From JADCGM01 sp943370355 (lineage in GTDB: Bacteria > Pseudomonadota > Alphaproteobacteria > Sphingomonadales > Sphingomonadaceae), in assembly GCA_943370355.1 (NCBI GenBank), contig CALRQP020000002.1, positions 62,001 to 126,000 of the forward strand: 64,000 nucleotides of DNA. Reading direction: 5' to 3'. Both the position numbers and the translations under genes were made by a program. Below are positions 42,811 through 51,537 of this stretch, piece by piece; position 1 is the first letter of the stretch; each line of letters opens with the position of its first letter. The notes under the pieces are model-generated. The model did not search any database. It was not told where the DNA came from and saw only the letters and a list, made by a program, of their open reading frames with translations.

Positions 42811-43851
42811 ATGCGCGCGAAGCTGACAGTCCTTCTGCTTGGGATCGCCGCGCCGCTCGCGGCGGCGGACGTGCCGCCTGACTATGCGCGTGCCGACGCC
42901 TGGGCTGCGCGCCCCGGCCATGAGGGAGCGGCTGCAATCGTTGCGCCCGGTGCCACGCCGGCTGCGCGCAACCCGGCAGTCGATGTCTTCTACGTCAACC
43001 CGACGACCGAGCGCAGCAACGAGCGCTGGAATGCAGACCCTGCCGATCCCGTGCTGAATGCCTGGACCGATGGCAGCGTCATCGCGCGGCAGGCCGGCAT
43101 CTTCAACGCCTGCTGCCGCATCTTCGCACCGCGCTACCGGCAGGCGTCGCGGCGTGCATTCCTCAACATGGCGAGCGGCGGGTCTGCTGCCTTCGACCTC
43201 GCTTACACCGATGTGCTGCGCGCGTTCGACCGCTACCTCGCGCACGACAATCACGGGCGGCCGTTCATCCTCGTCGGGCACAGCCAGGGCGCACGGCACG
43301 TCCAGCAGCTGCTCGCCGAGCGCATCGACGGCAAGTCGCTCGCGCGCCGCATGGTCGCCGCCTATGTGATCGGCGTCGATCTCGTCGAAGGCGACTTCGG
43401 CCACCGCTACAAGGCGCTCAAGACCTGCGACACGCCGTCAGAGACCGGATGTGTCGCCGCGTGGAACAGCGTCCTTCCCGAGCTTGACCGGGCACGGGCC
43501 GCCAAGATGAACGCCATGCGCTATGTCACGACCTATGGGGACGGGCCGGGTACAACGGGCGTCTGCATCAACCCGCTGACGTTCGACCGGGCGACACCAT
43601 CCGCACCGGCGGGAGCCAGTCTCGGCGCGGTTCCCGGCGACCCGGACGAGTCTGCGTTGAAGCCGCTCGTTGCCGGCAAAGTCTCAGCGCATTGCGAGGA
43701 TGGCTATCTCGTCGTCGAGCCTGACCCTTCGCTGGGGCTGAAGTCGCTGCCGGGTGGCTCAATGCATTACCACGACTTCGGTCTGTTCTACGCCGACATC
43801 CGCGCCAACGCTGTGCTCCGTACGAAGGCCTGGCTGGCAGCGCGCCGATAG
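42811..43851 (+). CDS. Secreted DUF3089 lipase-like hydrolase
   Basis: 346 aa with signal peptide (MRAKLTVLLLGIAAPLAAAD). VDVFYVNPTTERSNERWNAD, FAPRYRQASRRAF and FILVGHSQGARHVQQLLAER (nucleophile Ser158) mark DUF3089, an alpha/beta-hydrolase family of putative lipases. The ATG at 42811 follows a GGGGG run and begins a clean signal peptide; longer frames do not. The gene stands alone on the plus strand between two minus-strand genes. Confidence 0.85.
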   Translation: MRAKLTVLLLGIAAPLAAADVPPDYARADAWAARPGHEGAAAIVAPGATPAARNPAVDVFYVNPTTERSNERWNADPADPVLNAWTDGSVIARQAGIFNACCRIFAPRYRQASRRAFLNMASGGSAAFDLAYTDVLRAFDRYLAHDNHGRPFILVGHSQGARHVQQLLAERIDGKSLARRMVAAYVIGVDLVEGDFGHRYKALKTCDTPSETGCVAAWNSVLPELDRARAAKMNAMRYVTTYGDGPGTTGVCINPLTFDRATPSAPAGASLGAVPGDPDESALKPLVAGKVSAHCEDGYLVVEPDPSLGLKSLPGGSMHYHDFGLFYADIRANAVLRTKAWLAARR

Positions 43852-43869
43852 ACGCGGGCCGTTTCCGCC

Positions 43870-45309
43870 TCAGCTCTGGCGTTCGATAATCTCCAGCGCC
43901 GCTGCTTCGCCGGTTTCCATTGCCGCTTCCATGCCATGCTCGAGGCGACGGAGATGTTCACCGGCCCAATGAATGCGGCCCGCAGGCTTGCCCATTTCCA
44001 GCGCGAAGCGGCGGACCTGGCCGCCGCCGAACACATGTTTCTGGCCCTGGATCCAGCGGTTGCGGCCCCAACTGTAGCCGGTCACATATTCGAGCGCGCC
44101 GGCCATCGAAGGCCGGACTTGCGCCAAGGCGTCGAGCATGCGTGGCGCAAGCTTGTCTGCCTCATCGACGTCCCACGGCAGGCAGGTGTCACCGTTGATG
44201 AACAGCAGCAGCGTATCGATTTCGCCGCTGGCATTGGACCGGAGCGCGAACGCCCGGTCGAATGCGCCGTCGCTCCAGATCGACGGCGGCAGGCCATCGG
44301 CCTCCCAATATTTCTTGGTGATGCGGAAATGGAATTGCGTGGTCCGCGCGTACATCGCGCCATCGATGGCATCCGCCTGCGTTGGTGGTAGCGCCGGTGA
44401 GAAGGCGATGCGGCGGACGGCGCTGAACGGCGCTGCCACCACCACAAAGCGGCTACTGAGCGCCTCGCCAGATTGCAAACGCGTTACGGCGCCGTTGGCA
44501 TCCTGTTCGATGGCCACGACGGGCGAGTTGAGCTTGACGGGCAGTTTCAACGCCTTTGCCATAGCCGAGGGCAGTGCGTCGGATCCGTCACGGATATAAC
44601 TCAGCTGGGATTCGCTTGCGGCATAGACCGACTTGTTCGGGTCGGTATAACCCTCCGCGCGCGAGCGGGCGATGTCGCGGAACATGCTGAGCGCCGACAC
44701 CGATGAGATATTGGGCGCATTCACATCGACATTGGCCAGCGCGATCGCCGCTTCGGAGACGCCTTTCGAGCGCATGAAGTCGGCAGCGGACATATCGGCT
44801 GTGAGGCTGGTCGGATCGAGCCAGTCGCTGGTTTCCTTGAATGGCAACCAGCCGAAGAACAGCTTGTTGCCGAGTACCAGCGGCGAGATCGCCCGCTCGG
44901 CCCCGCGCGTGCGATTGGCGGGCGAAGCCGCCCAGTCGGCCTGTTTGACGGAGACGCCGCCGACGTTGATCATCACGTCAGTCGGCGCGCGCAGTGGCTT
45001 CGACAACGCGAGGCTGTGCTTCTGCAGCGCGTCCCTGACGCGCCCGTACAGTGGACCGACTTCGCTCGCGCCGAGTTCCGCCTGATAGTCGCCGACGCGC
45101 GCGGTGCGCAGCCGTCCGCCGACCCGGTCCGAAGCCTCGACGACCTGCACCTTCAGGCCCTGCGATTCGAGGATCGCCGCGGCATTGAGCCCGGCCAGCC
45201 CTGCCCCGACCACGACCACATCGAGCGGCTTCGTGGCCGCCCAGACCCGCGACGACAGCAGGGGGGCGGCGATCAGGCCACCGACGACAGCACGCCTCGA
45301 CGCTTTCAT
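43870..45309 (-). CDS. Exported flavin amine oxidase family protein
   Basis: 479 aa. The leader MKASRRAVVGGLIAAPLLSS has the Tat pattern SRRAVVGG. The FAD motif is VVVVGAGLAGLNAAAILESQ with EASDRVGGRLRTA, and the C-terminal flavin motif is IHWAGEHLRRLEHGMEAAME, as in monoamine oxidase and L-amino-acid oxidase families. Tat export fits a protein that binds FAD before translocation. The substrate may be an amine or a non-amine such as a phytoene-like or phenolic compound. Confidence 0.87.
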   Translation of the reverse strand: MKASRRAVVGGLIAAPLLSSRVWAATKPLDVVVVGAGLAGLNAAAILESQGLKVQVVEASDRVGGRLRTARVGDYQAELGASEVGPLYGRVRDALQKHSLALSKPLRAPTDVMINVGGVSVKQADWAASPANRTRGAERAISPLVLGNKLFFGWLPFKETSDWLDPTSLTADMSAADFMRSKGVSEAAIALANVDVNAPNISSVSALSMFRDIARSRAEGYTDPNKSVYAASESQLSYIRDGSDALPSAMAKALKLPVKLNSPVVAIEQDANGAVTRLQSGEALSSRFVVVAAPFSAVRRIAFSPALPPTQADAIDGAMYARTTQFHFRITKKYWEADGLPPSIWSDGAFDRAFALRSNASGEIDTLLLFINGDTCLPWDVDEADKLAPRMLDALAQVRPSMAGALEYVTGYSWGRNRWIQGQKHVFGGGQVRRFALEMGKPAGRIHWAGEHLRRLEHGMEAAMETGEAAALEIIERQS

Positions 45310-45422
45310 GACACTTCACTCCTCATAGAAATGGCGCAAATTCGATCAAAGCTCCGAGGCTGCGGGGCAAAGTTCCGGTTCGCAAGCCGTACCAGGACAA
45401 GAGCGTCGCGCCCTGCATTGCC

Positions 45423-46646
45423 TCACCCACCGGGGAACGTGGCCGTGGCGCAATCGCCGGGCGGCGCTTTTCCGGCGAATGCGGCCCGTACCCATGGCAT
45501 TGAATCCTCCTGTGATCGAAGCATGGTTGGGCTATGTCCGAGACCCGGATACAGATGGATTGCAATGTCGGAGCCAAGCGCACAGGCCCGCTTGGCACCG
45601 TCGAACGCTGCCTTTGGCGACGTCTGCATGTCGTCCAAACCGATCCCGAGAAAGACCGGGGCCTTGAACGCCAGAGGCGGGTAGGCCCGAAAGGGCTCCG
45701 CACGCGCTTCAAGCGGGCTCGGATCGCGCATGAACAGCGTGTTTGTAACGGGCTTCTGGGCGAGAAAGGCGGCCGCGGCCGCAGAGCCGCAACTGCTCCG
45801 GAAGCCCTCATACAATGCGCGGCCCGCTGGCGTCAGCAATGCTTCCGGACGGAAGCCCGGGTCAATGACCGCATAGCTTGGCAGATAGCGCAGATACAGC
45901 ATCGCCATCGGATCGAAGGCATCCATCTTCAAAGCTGTCGGGAGCGCCATGCTTCCGGGCCACCCGGTCAGCACGACCCCCATCAGCCTCAAGGACGGTG
46001 CCAGCTTCGGTTGCAGCAACGCGGCAGAGGCTGCAGCGTGAGCCCCCTGCGACTGGCCGACAATCACGATCCGCCGGGAGAGCGGATAGCTGGCGCGCGC
46101 TGCAACGACGGACTCAAGAACGCTCTCCGCTGCCGATTTGCTCATCATATAGGCATGCGGCCCGTCGGTCCCCAACCCCTCATAGTCCGAGGCGACGATG
46201 GCGTAGCCTTGCTTGAGCCAATTGTTCAAATAGCCGGCGTCGCGCTCGGCCCAGCCATTGAACGATGGCGCGCATATGTCCGGAAAACCGACCGTGCCGT
46301 GCGCCCAGGCGATGACGGGCCAGCCGCCCTTGGGAGCATGGCCTCTCGGCAAGTAAACGCTGCCCGACACGACAATCGGGGTATTTCCGTCCGGACCGCC
46401 GTGGCCGGTGTTCAGGATTCGATCACCGACGGCGGCTTCGGCCAGGGTCTTGCCAGGTTCGAGTGGGGCGCGACGGACGATCTGAGGTGAACCTGCCGGA
46501 ACCGGCGCGGTCCACTGATAGAAGGCACCGGTCCCGCCGTCGCCGACCTGCGGATCACCCGCCCTGGCCGGATCTGCAATCCCGGTTCCTGTCAAGGACA
46601 GCGCGCAAAGGACTTGCAGGATCCGCTGCCGCCAAGTGCCTTTCAC
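45423..46646 (-). CDS. Secreted lipase/esterase (secretory lipase-like alpha/beta-hydrolase)
   Basis: 407 aa with a signal peptide ending near ARAGDPQ. FYQWTAPVPAGSPQIVR, VIAWAHGTVGFPDICAPS, IVASDYEGLGTDGPHAYM and IVIVGQSQGAHAAASAAL (nucleophile Ser in GQSQG) match the secretory lipase (LIP) family. The GTG at 46646 has GAGAGGG 9 nt upstream; TTG 46664 and GTG 46652 are weaker. It lies just beyond the terminator of the TonB receptor, so it may be reached by readthrough. Confidence 0.85.
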   Translation of the reverse strand: MKGTWRQRILQVLCALSLTGTGIADPARAGDPQVGDGGTGAFYQWTAPVPAGSPQIVRRAPLEPGKTLAEAAVGDRILNTGHGGPDGNTPIVVSGSVYLPRGHAPKGGWPVIAWAHGTVGFPDICAPSFNGWAERDAGYLNNWLKQGYAIVASDYEGLGTDGPHAYMMSKSAAESVLESVVAARASYPLSRRIVIVGQSQGAHAAASAALLQPKLAPSLRLMGVVLTGWPGSMALPTALKMDAFDPMAMLYLRYLPSYAVIDPGFRPEALLTPAGRALYEGFRSSCGSAAAAAFLAQKPVTNTLFMRDPSPLEARAEPFRAYPPLAFKAPVFLGIGLDDMQTSPKAAFDGAKRACALGSDIAIHLYPGLGHSPTMLRSQEDSMPWVRAAFAGKAPPGDCATATFPGG

Positions 46647-46662
46647 GTCCACTGTCCCTCTC

Positions 46663-46698
46663 AAAAGGCGAACGCCGCCGCAGTTTCCCGCGACGGCG
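46663..46698 (-). terminator. Terminator after the second TonB receptor
   Basis: On the minus strand an 11-pair stem (46698-46688 with 46683-46673, two G-T wobbles) is closed by a GAAA tetraloop and followed by TTCGCC and then TTTT (46666-46663). It starts 22 nt after the receptor stop. The T-tract is offset by 6 nt, so efficiency may be partial, which would allow expression of the lipase gene behind it. Confidence 0.55.
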
Positions 46699-46719
46699 CT
46701 CTCCGTTCTGCAATACCGA

Positions 46720-49326
46720 TCAGAACTTCACGGTTCCGGTCAGTCCGATGCGGCGCGTTTCGCCGAGGTAGATTTCCGGAATGCTGAACGTGAACGGCGC
46801 GCCGATACGCGGCTGGTTGATCGCGTTCTGCACATAGGCCTTGTCGAACAGGTTGTTCGCGAACAGCGCCAGACTGTAGCGTTCGTTGTTCGCCCCAATC
46901 CGCAGGTTGACCAGCGTGCGCTTGCCGAACGTCTGCGTGTTGATCAGGTTGTTGAACTGCGAGCCGCTGTGATTGACATCGACGCGGGCCGTCGCATTCC
47001 AGTCGCCCGTGATCGGCGCATCGACCGTCGCATGCAGGTTCCACTGCGTCTTGACCGAGCGCTGCGGACGCTGGCCAGCCAGCGAGGGGACCGCTGCGGT
47101 CGTGCCATTGGCGCGGGTGACAACGATGACCGGCGGGCAGCCCGGCGCTGCCGTCGCTGCGGCACCAACGCCGATGACGCAGGTTGCGATCTGGCCGCCG
47201 TCATAGGTGCCCGTGGCGAACTTCGGATCCGAATAGCTGAGATTACCGCCGACCGAGAACATGTCGGTGAATTTATACTCGGTCTGCACCTCGAAGCCCG
47301 TCGCCTTGATGTTGCCGATGTTGAGCACGATCCGGTTGACGGTCGTCGCAGCCGGGTTTTGGGTAAAGCCCGAGACCTGCGCATTCTTCCAGTCGATGTG
47401 GAAGACCGAAGCGTTGAACAGCAGGCGGCCATCCATCCACTTGCTCTTCACGCCGCCTTCATAGGTCCAGTTCGTTTCCTCGTCATAGGCCGCCTCGCTC
47501 GGAAGGATGCCGTTCGCGGCACCGTTCGCCGGATTGGCCGTGTTGAAACCGCCCGACCGGATTCCTTTCGCCGCCGAAGCGTAGAGGAGCAGGTCTGGCA
47601 TCGCCTGCCAATCGGCGGTGAAGCGCGGCGCAAAGCTCTTGAATTTACGCTGGTAAATTACTCCGGCTAACGGGAACGTGCCGGCCGCAGGGACCGAAGT
47701 ACCCGGAATGGGTTGGTTGATACCGGGCGCACTGGTCGCGTTCGCGGGCACCGTAAACACCTGCGCCTGTTTCTTGTCCTCGTTATAGCGGCCTTCGGCG
47801 CGTACCCGAAAATCGCCGAGCTTGTAGCCAAGCGAGCCGAATACCGACTTCGACTTGGTCGAACTTGCCGAATAGCTGCTGAACACCTGCGAGGCATTCG
47901 AGTCGGCGACGAGGAACGGGTTGGCGGTGAACTCATAGGCTCCCGTCCCGGCGGCTGGCGGAGTCGCGATCTGGGTGACCGCGACCAGACGCTCGGTGGC
48001 GGCAAGCGCCGTCGGCGTGCTGACACCGATGCCGCCTGCAGCAATTGGGATCTTCGAGTCGAAATAGTTGCCCCCGAACATCCAAGTGAACGCCGCGGTG
48101 TCGTCCGACTGCAGGCGCAGTTCCTGCGTAAAGGTATGGACCCGCTCGATGCTGGTGCTGATCGCGTTGGCAGTCGTCAGCCGGGTGTAGGGGCCGCCGA
48201 GGCAGGCGGCCGTCACCGTGCAGACGCCGAGCGTCACGCCGCTGGCGGTCCCGTCATAATCGTTGAAAGCGCGCTGATTGGAATTGGTATAGCCGGTCAG
48301 GCTGACCAGCGTCGCGGGCCCGAAATTCCAGCTCATGTCCAAGGACACCTGCCGGTTCTTCGCGACTGTATTTGGCCCGTTGGGGGTCAGGCTGCTGTTT
48401 TCCGAAACGGGCTGCGGGCCGCAATAGAGTTGGCGGAGGCCGGCCGCGAGCGGCGATGTGCTCACGGTGCCACAGTTGAAGCTGCTGATCGGCAGCAGTG
48501 TCGTCGGGGTGAACTCGGTGGAGGAATGCGTGATCAGGCCGCTGAGCCGCGCCCGGAAGCTGTCGGTGGGATCGAACTGCAGCGCCGCGGTCACGGCATA
48601 TTTCTCGGTGCCGCCGAGATTGTCCTTCGGTGCGGCGGTGTTGGTGCCGTAGCCATCATAGGTCAGGTAGCCGGCCGACAGTGCGGCGGAAACCGTCTCG
48701 CCGAGCGGGCCGGATACCGCCGCCCGAACGCGGTAATCTTCGTCCTGGCCAACCGTTGCCGTCGCAGATCCCTGGAATTCCCGGGTCGGCTTCTGCGTGG
48801 CGATCGACAGCGCACCGGCGAAGGTCGAACGGCCATAAAGTGCCGATTGGGGTCCCTTCACGATTTCAATCTGCTGCGGCGAGAGGACCGAAATGATGTC
48901 CAGCGTGTTGCGGCTGGTCTGATAGATGCCGTCGATAAACACGCCGACGTTCGCATCGACGTTCAGGTCGTTGGCGGTGTTCGCGGGCGCGAGCCCGCGC
49001 AGATATATGCCGAGAACCGTGCCGCCGGTGATCGAGGTGATCGCCACGCCCGGAGTCGAATTGCCGAGGTCAGCGATGTTGCTGATGTTGCGCGCCTCAA
49101 GGTCCTTGGCGGTATAGGCGGTCATCGTGATCGGAACATTCTGGATGCTCTCTGCGCGCTTCCGCGCGGTGACGATGATGTCGCCCTCGTCGGTGTCGGC
49201 GCTGGCCGCGCTTGCATCGGCCGCCGCAGCTTCCTCCGCCGCTGCCATCGCCGGCGTCAGCGCGAGCAGCGCGACCCCCGACAGGATTGCCGACATCGTA
49301 AGCGGACGTGTGTTGATACGGTTCAT
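46720..49326 (-). CDS. TonB-dependent outer-membrane receptor
   Basis: 868 aa. The signal peptide (MSAILSGVALLALTPAMAAA after a short basic start) leads to a TonB-box region GDIIVTARKRAESIQNVPIT. The plug has YLRGLAPANTANDLN and IEIVKGPQSALYGRSTFAGA. The barrel ends RRIGLTGTVKF. The ATG at 49326 has GGGGG about 7 nt upstream; frames reaching 49401 only add non-signal sequence. This is the class that imports catabolic substrates in sphingomonads, and it is likely the outer-membrane port for what the surrounding secreted hydrolases and Tat enzymes release. Confidence 0.92.
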   Translation of the reverse strand: MNRINTRPLTMSAILSGVALLALTPAMAAAEEAAAADASAASADTDEGDIIVTARKRAESIQNVPITMTAYTAKDLEARNISNIADLGNSTPGVAITSITGGTVLGIYLRGLAPANTANDLNVDANVGVFIDGIYQTSRNTLDIISVLSPQQIEIVKGPQSALYGRSTFAGALSIATQKPTREFQGSATATVGQDEDYRVRAAVSGPLGETVSAALSAGYLTYDGYGTNTAAPKDNLGGTEKYAVTAALQFDPTDSFRARLSGLITHSSTEFTPTTLLPISSFNCGTVSTSPLAAGLRQLYCGPQPVSENSSLTPNGPNTVAKNRQVSLDMSWNFGPATLVSLTGYTNSNQRAFNDYDGTASGVTLGVCTVTAACLGGPYTRLTTANAISTSIERVHTFTQELRLQSDDTAAFTWMFGGNYFDSKIPIAAGGIGVSTPTALAATERLVAVTQIATPPAAGTGAYEFTANPFLVADSNASQVFSSYSASSTKSKSVFGSLGYKLGDFRVRAEGRYNEDKKQAQVFTVPANATSAPGINQPIPGTSVPAAGTFPLAGVIYQRKFKSFAPRFTADWQAMPDLLLYASAAKGIRSGGFNTANPANGAANGILPSEAAYDEETNWTYEGGVKSKWMDGRLLFNASVFHIDWKNAQVSGFTQNPAATTVNRIVLNIGNIKATGFEVQTEYKFTDMFSVGGNLSYSDPKFATGTYDGGQIATCVIGVGAAATAAPGCPPVIVVTRANGTTAAVPSLAGQRPQRSVKTQWNLHATVDAPITGDWNATARVDVNHSGSQFNNLINTQTFGKRTLVNLRIGANNERYSLALFANNLFDKAYVQNAINQPRIGAPFTFSIPEIYLGETRRIGLTGTVKF

Positions 49327-49493
49327 CTGAGTACCCCCTGTTGTCACCCAAAGCGTCGCATCGTGATCGTGCCCCGTTCTTGAGTGCTGGGCGTCGATCA
49401 AGAATATGACTGGACAACTATAGAAGGTTACAGAGGCGTTTCACTTTCAACGGAGATCAACCCTCTATCCATCCAGCGATCATATCGCTGTCG

Positions 49494-50345
49494 TTATGAT
49501 TCCCAGATTTTGGCAATCGCCCCCTGCGGATCGGCTAGCAATTCAGGGCGGTGTTTGCGTGTCGCAGCGATCCAGTTGGCGGGCAGCGTCGCGATTGTGG
49601 CGCCATAGGCACCGGTCCCTGTGCCGAGCAGATGCCCGGGACGGTCGCCCATCTTGAGCCAAGGCCGCCAATTTACGACACTGGTGTAACTTGTCTCGCA
49701 GCCGACGCTCTTGGCACCGGACGCCTCAAGCGCGTTGCGGCGGACCCGCATCTCGACCAGTTCGCTATAGCGGAACGGTTTGGCCATGCCGGGGAAGCTC
49801 GCGGTCGTCCGGGTTTGCTGGGCGAGCATGACAAATCCGTCACGCTCCTGGGGCGGAAAGATCCGGTCGCTGAACTGCATGCCGGGCCGCTCCTCCGCCA
49901 GATGCATGGAGAGATCAGGCCGGAATACCAGCTTCGCGGGCTTGCTATCAGTCGTCGGGACATCGACTGTTTCGCCCGTATAGGGGTTCTGGAAGCGGCT
50001 GATCCATTCGCCGCTGTCGAGGTCAGTGAAATAGGCTTGCTCGGCGGTCACCGCGTCATAGCCGCCATCGCCGCGCCGCCGGTATTTGGTGAAGGTCGCG
50101 CCGACGACGCCGTAAAGCGGCAGCATGTCGCCATCGACGACGCCGAAATAACGGCCGCTGATGAAGCCGATCACCAGCCGTTCATTGAGTGCGCCGCGCA
50201 TTAGCATGTAGGCACGGAACCGATCTTCGGGTTTTGCCAAGTCGAGAGCCGTTCGCGGCTTGCCGTTCCCCGGAGTTGCCGCCGCGACTGCCGTCGCGCC
50301 AGCAAGAACCAGCAGGTTGCGGCGTCCAATGGTCAGGTCGGTCAC
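49494..50345 (-). CDS. DUF1838 protein B, Tat-like signal
   Basis: 283 aa, starting at a GTG with GGAG 5 nt upstream. The leader DLTIGRRNLLVLAGATAVAA has a twin-arginine motif. The body has AYFTDLDSGEWISRFQNPYT followed by GETVDVP, the same motif as protein A (YRDIETGKILDTWRNPYT), plus GMQFSDRIFPPQERDGFV. Function unknown. It lies 10 nt after the hydrolase gene in the same direction, so the two are an operon. Confidence 0.82.
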   Translation of the reverse strand: MTDLTIGRRNLLVLAGATAVAAATPGNGKPRTALDLAKPEDRFRAYMLMRGALNERLVIGFISGRYFGVVDGDMLPLYGVVGATFTKYRRRGDGGYDAVTAEQAYFTDLDSGEWISRFQNPYTGETVDVPTTDSKPAKLVFRPDLSMHLAEERPGMQFSDRIFPPQERDGFVMLAQQTRTTASFPGMAKPFRYSELVEMRVRRNALEASGAKSVGCETSYTSVVNWRPWLKMGDRPGHLLGTGTGAYGATIATLPANWIAATRKHRPELLADPQGAIAKIWES

Positions 50346-50355
50346 GTCCGCTCCC

Positions 50356-51171
50356 CTAATCGTTCTGAGCCAAAAAGGCGGCAATCGTCGGTGCCAGCTC
50401 GGCGCGCGTTATGTCGGCACGCCTCGCGTCCGGCAGCAGGCTGGCGACCTCGGCGGCATAGACGGCCAGCGGATCGCCGGGCAGCCCCAACACCAGCGTC
50501 GGGGCGGTCACCAGCGGCAACCGCGCGCGCATGTCGTGCCGGAAGGCGGCACCATAAGCGATGTGCCAGCTTGGCCATGCTTTCACCATGTCGACGACGA
50601 GTCCCATGCGGTCCTCCGGCGACAGGATGATCTCGGGCAGGATGCGGTGCGCTTCATCCTTGCGATAATAGGGGAAATGCTCCGTGAGGCCGCTCACAAA
50701 CTCCCATATCCAGGTCATGTGGCTGCCGTCTGCCGCAGGGACGGTCGGCGGCGCATAGCGTTCCAGGAACTCCACCCGTAACTCAGGCGGGAACAGGGCA
50801 GCGCCGTCGAGCACCAGACGCCGGACCCGGCCCGGTCGTGTGACCGCCAGCTCGCATCCGACCTGCGCACCGGTATGGCTCCCGTAAAAATCCGCGTGCG
50901 GGATGCCGAGCAAGTCCATCAACTGCGCGATACAGTCCGCATAGAAACCGATCTCGGCGGTTCCGTGCGGCGGCGGATCGGAATCGCCATTGCCCAACAT
51001 ATCCGGTGCGATCACACGATGCGTAGCGGACAGCGCCTCGATCAGCGGCACCAGACCCGCCGACGAGCCAGGTCCAGCATGCGACATCAGCAAGGGCGGC
51101 AGGTCTTTCGCCCCGGCTGTCCGGTAGTGGATCAAGCCGGCATCAAGGCGCGCAAACTGCCGGTCAATCAC
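50356..51171 (-). CDS. Alpha/beta-hydrolase-fold protein with His at the nucleophile position
   Basis: 271 aa, no signal peptide. LMSHAGPGSSAGLVPLIEAL and RVIAPDMLGNGDSDPP are ordinary for the fold. At the nucleophile elbow the sequence is FYGSHTGAQVG, so the residue that is normally Ser, Cys or Asp is His99 in the G-x-Nu-x-G frame. No obvious catalytic His follows LVLGLPGDPLAVYAAEVASL. It may be a lyase, a cofactor-free oxygenase-like protein or a non-catalytic binder. It is the first gene of a two-gene operon with DUF1838 protein B. Confidence 0.8.
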   Translation of the reverse strand: MIDRQFARLDAGLIHYRTAGAKDLPPLLMSHAGPGSSAGLVPLIEALSATHRVIAPDMLGNGDSDPPPHGTAEIGFYADCIAQLMDLLGIPHADFYGSHTGAQVGCELAVTRPGRVRRLVLDGAALFPPELRVEFLERYAPPTVPAADGSHMTWIWEFVSGLTEHFPYYRKDEAHRILPEIILSPEDRMGLVVDMVKAWPSWHIAYGAAFRHDMRARLPLVTAPTLVLGLPGDPLAVYAAEVASLLPDARRADITRAELAPTIAAFLAQND

Positions 51172-51537
51172 TTAGAGCGCCTCTCTTCAGTGTGGGGGCG
51201 GGTCAGCCCGCAGCATAGTGGACCGGGCCGAGGCTAGGTGATCAGAATGCGTACCCAAGTTGGTGGCTTACTTCAACCACAATGCGGATACTCTATGGCG
51301 ACCGTAGTCGGCTCGGCAGGGGCTGGTTGCTCCCGAGGCATGGGGTCGGCTGAACCAATAACTTGCAAAGGGCGGCATAGTCTTTCCTTTGACGTGATCG
51401 ACTTTTGGCGTGGTGATCAAAGTCCAAAACGAGGGTGGACGGTACGCCGTTGGACCCCCAGAGCGCGAGCGTTGCTGCAGGCACGCGCATTGACAAACTC
51501 GGTGCCGGGTCCGACGCTGGCCACGGGGAGGTTCGGG
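51172..51537. other. 366-nt divergent region before the caspase operon
   Basis: No convincing gene. A frame is open from 51238 into the downstream protein but encodes no signal peptide and is Arg/Gly-rich, so it is taken as non-coding. A TTGACA stands at 51490-51495 with GACGCT 17 nt later (51513-51518), a weak promoter candidate. GCGGGTCAGCCCGC near 51205 can form a short hairpin. GGAGG at 51527-51531 is the ribosome-binding site of the next gene. Confidence 0.4.

Noticed and set aside
47713..49383. 556-codon plus-strand frame within the second TonB receptor
   Set aside because: Antisense shadow; the minus-strand frame carries signal peptide, plug and barrel motifs.
51238..51537. N-terminal extension of the propeller-caspase protein by 100 residues
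   Set aside because: Encodes an Arg/Gly-rich stretch with no signal peptide and no ribosome-binding site; the GTG at 51538 has GGAGG and opens a clean signal peptide.
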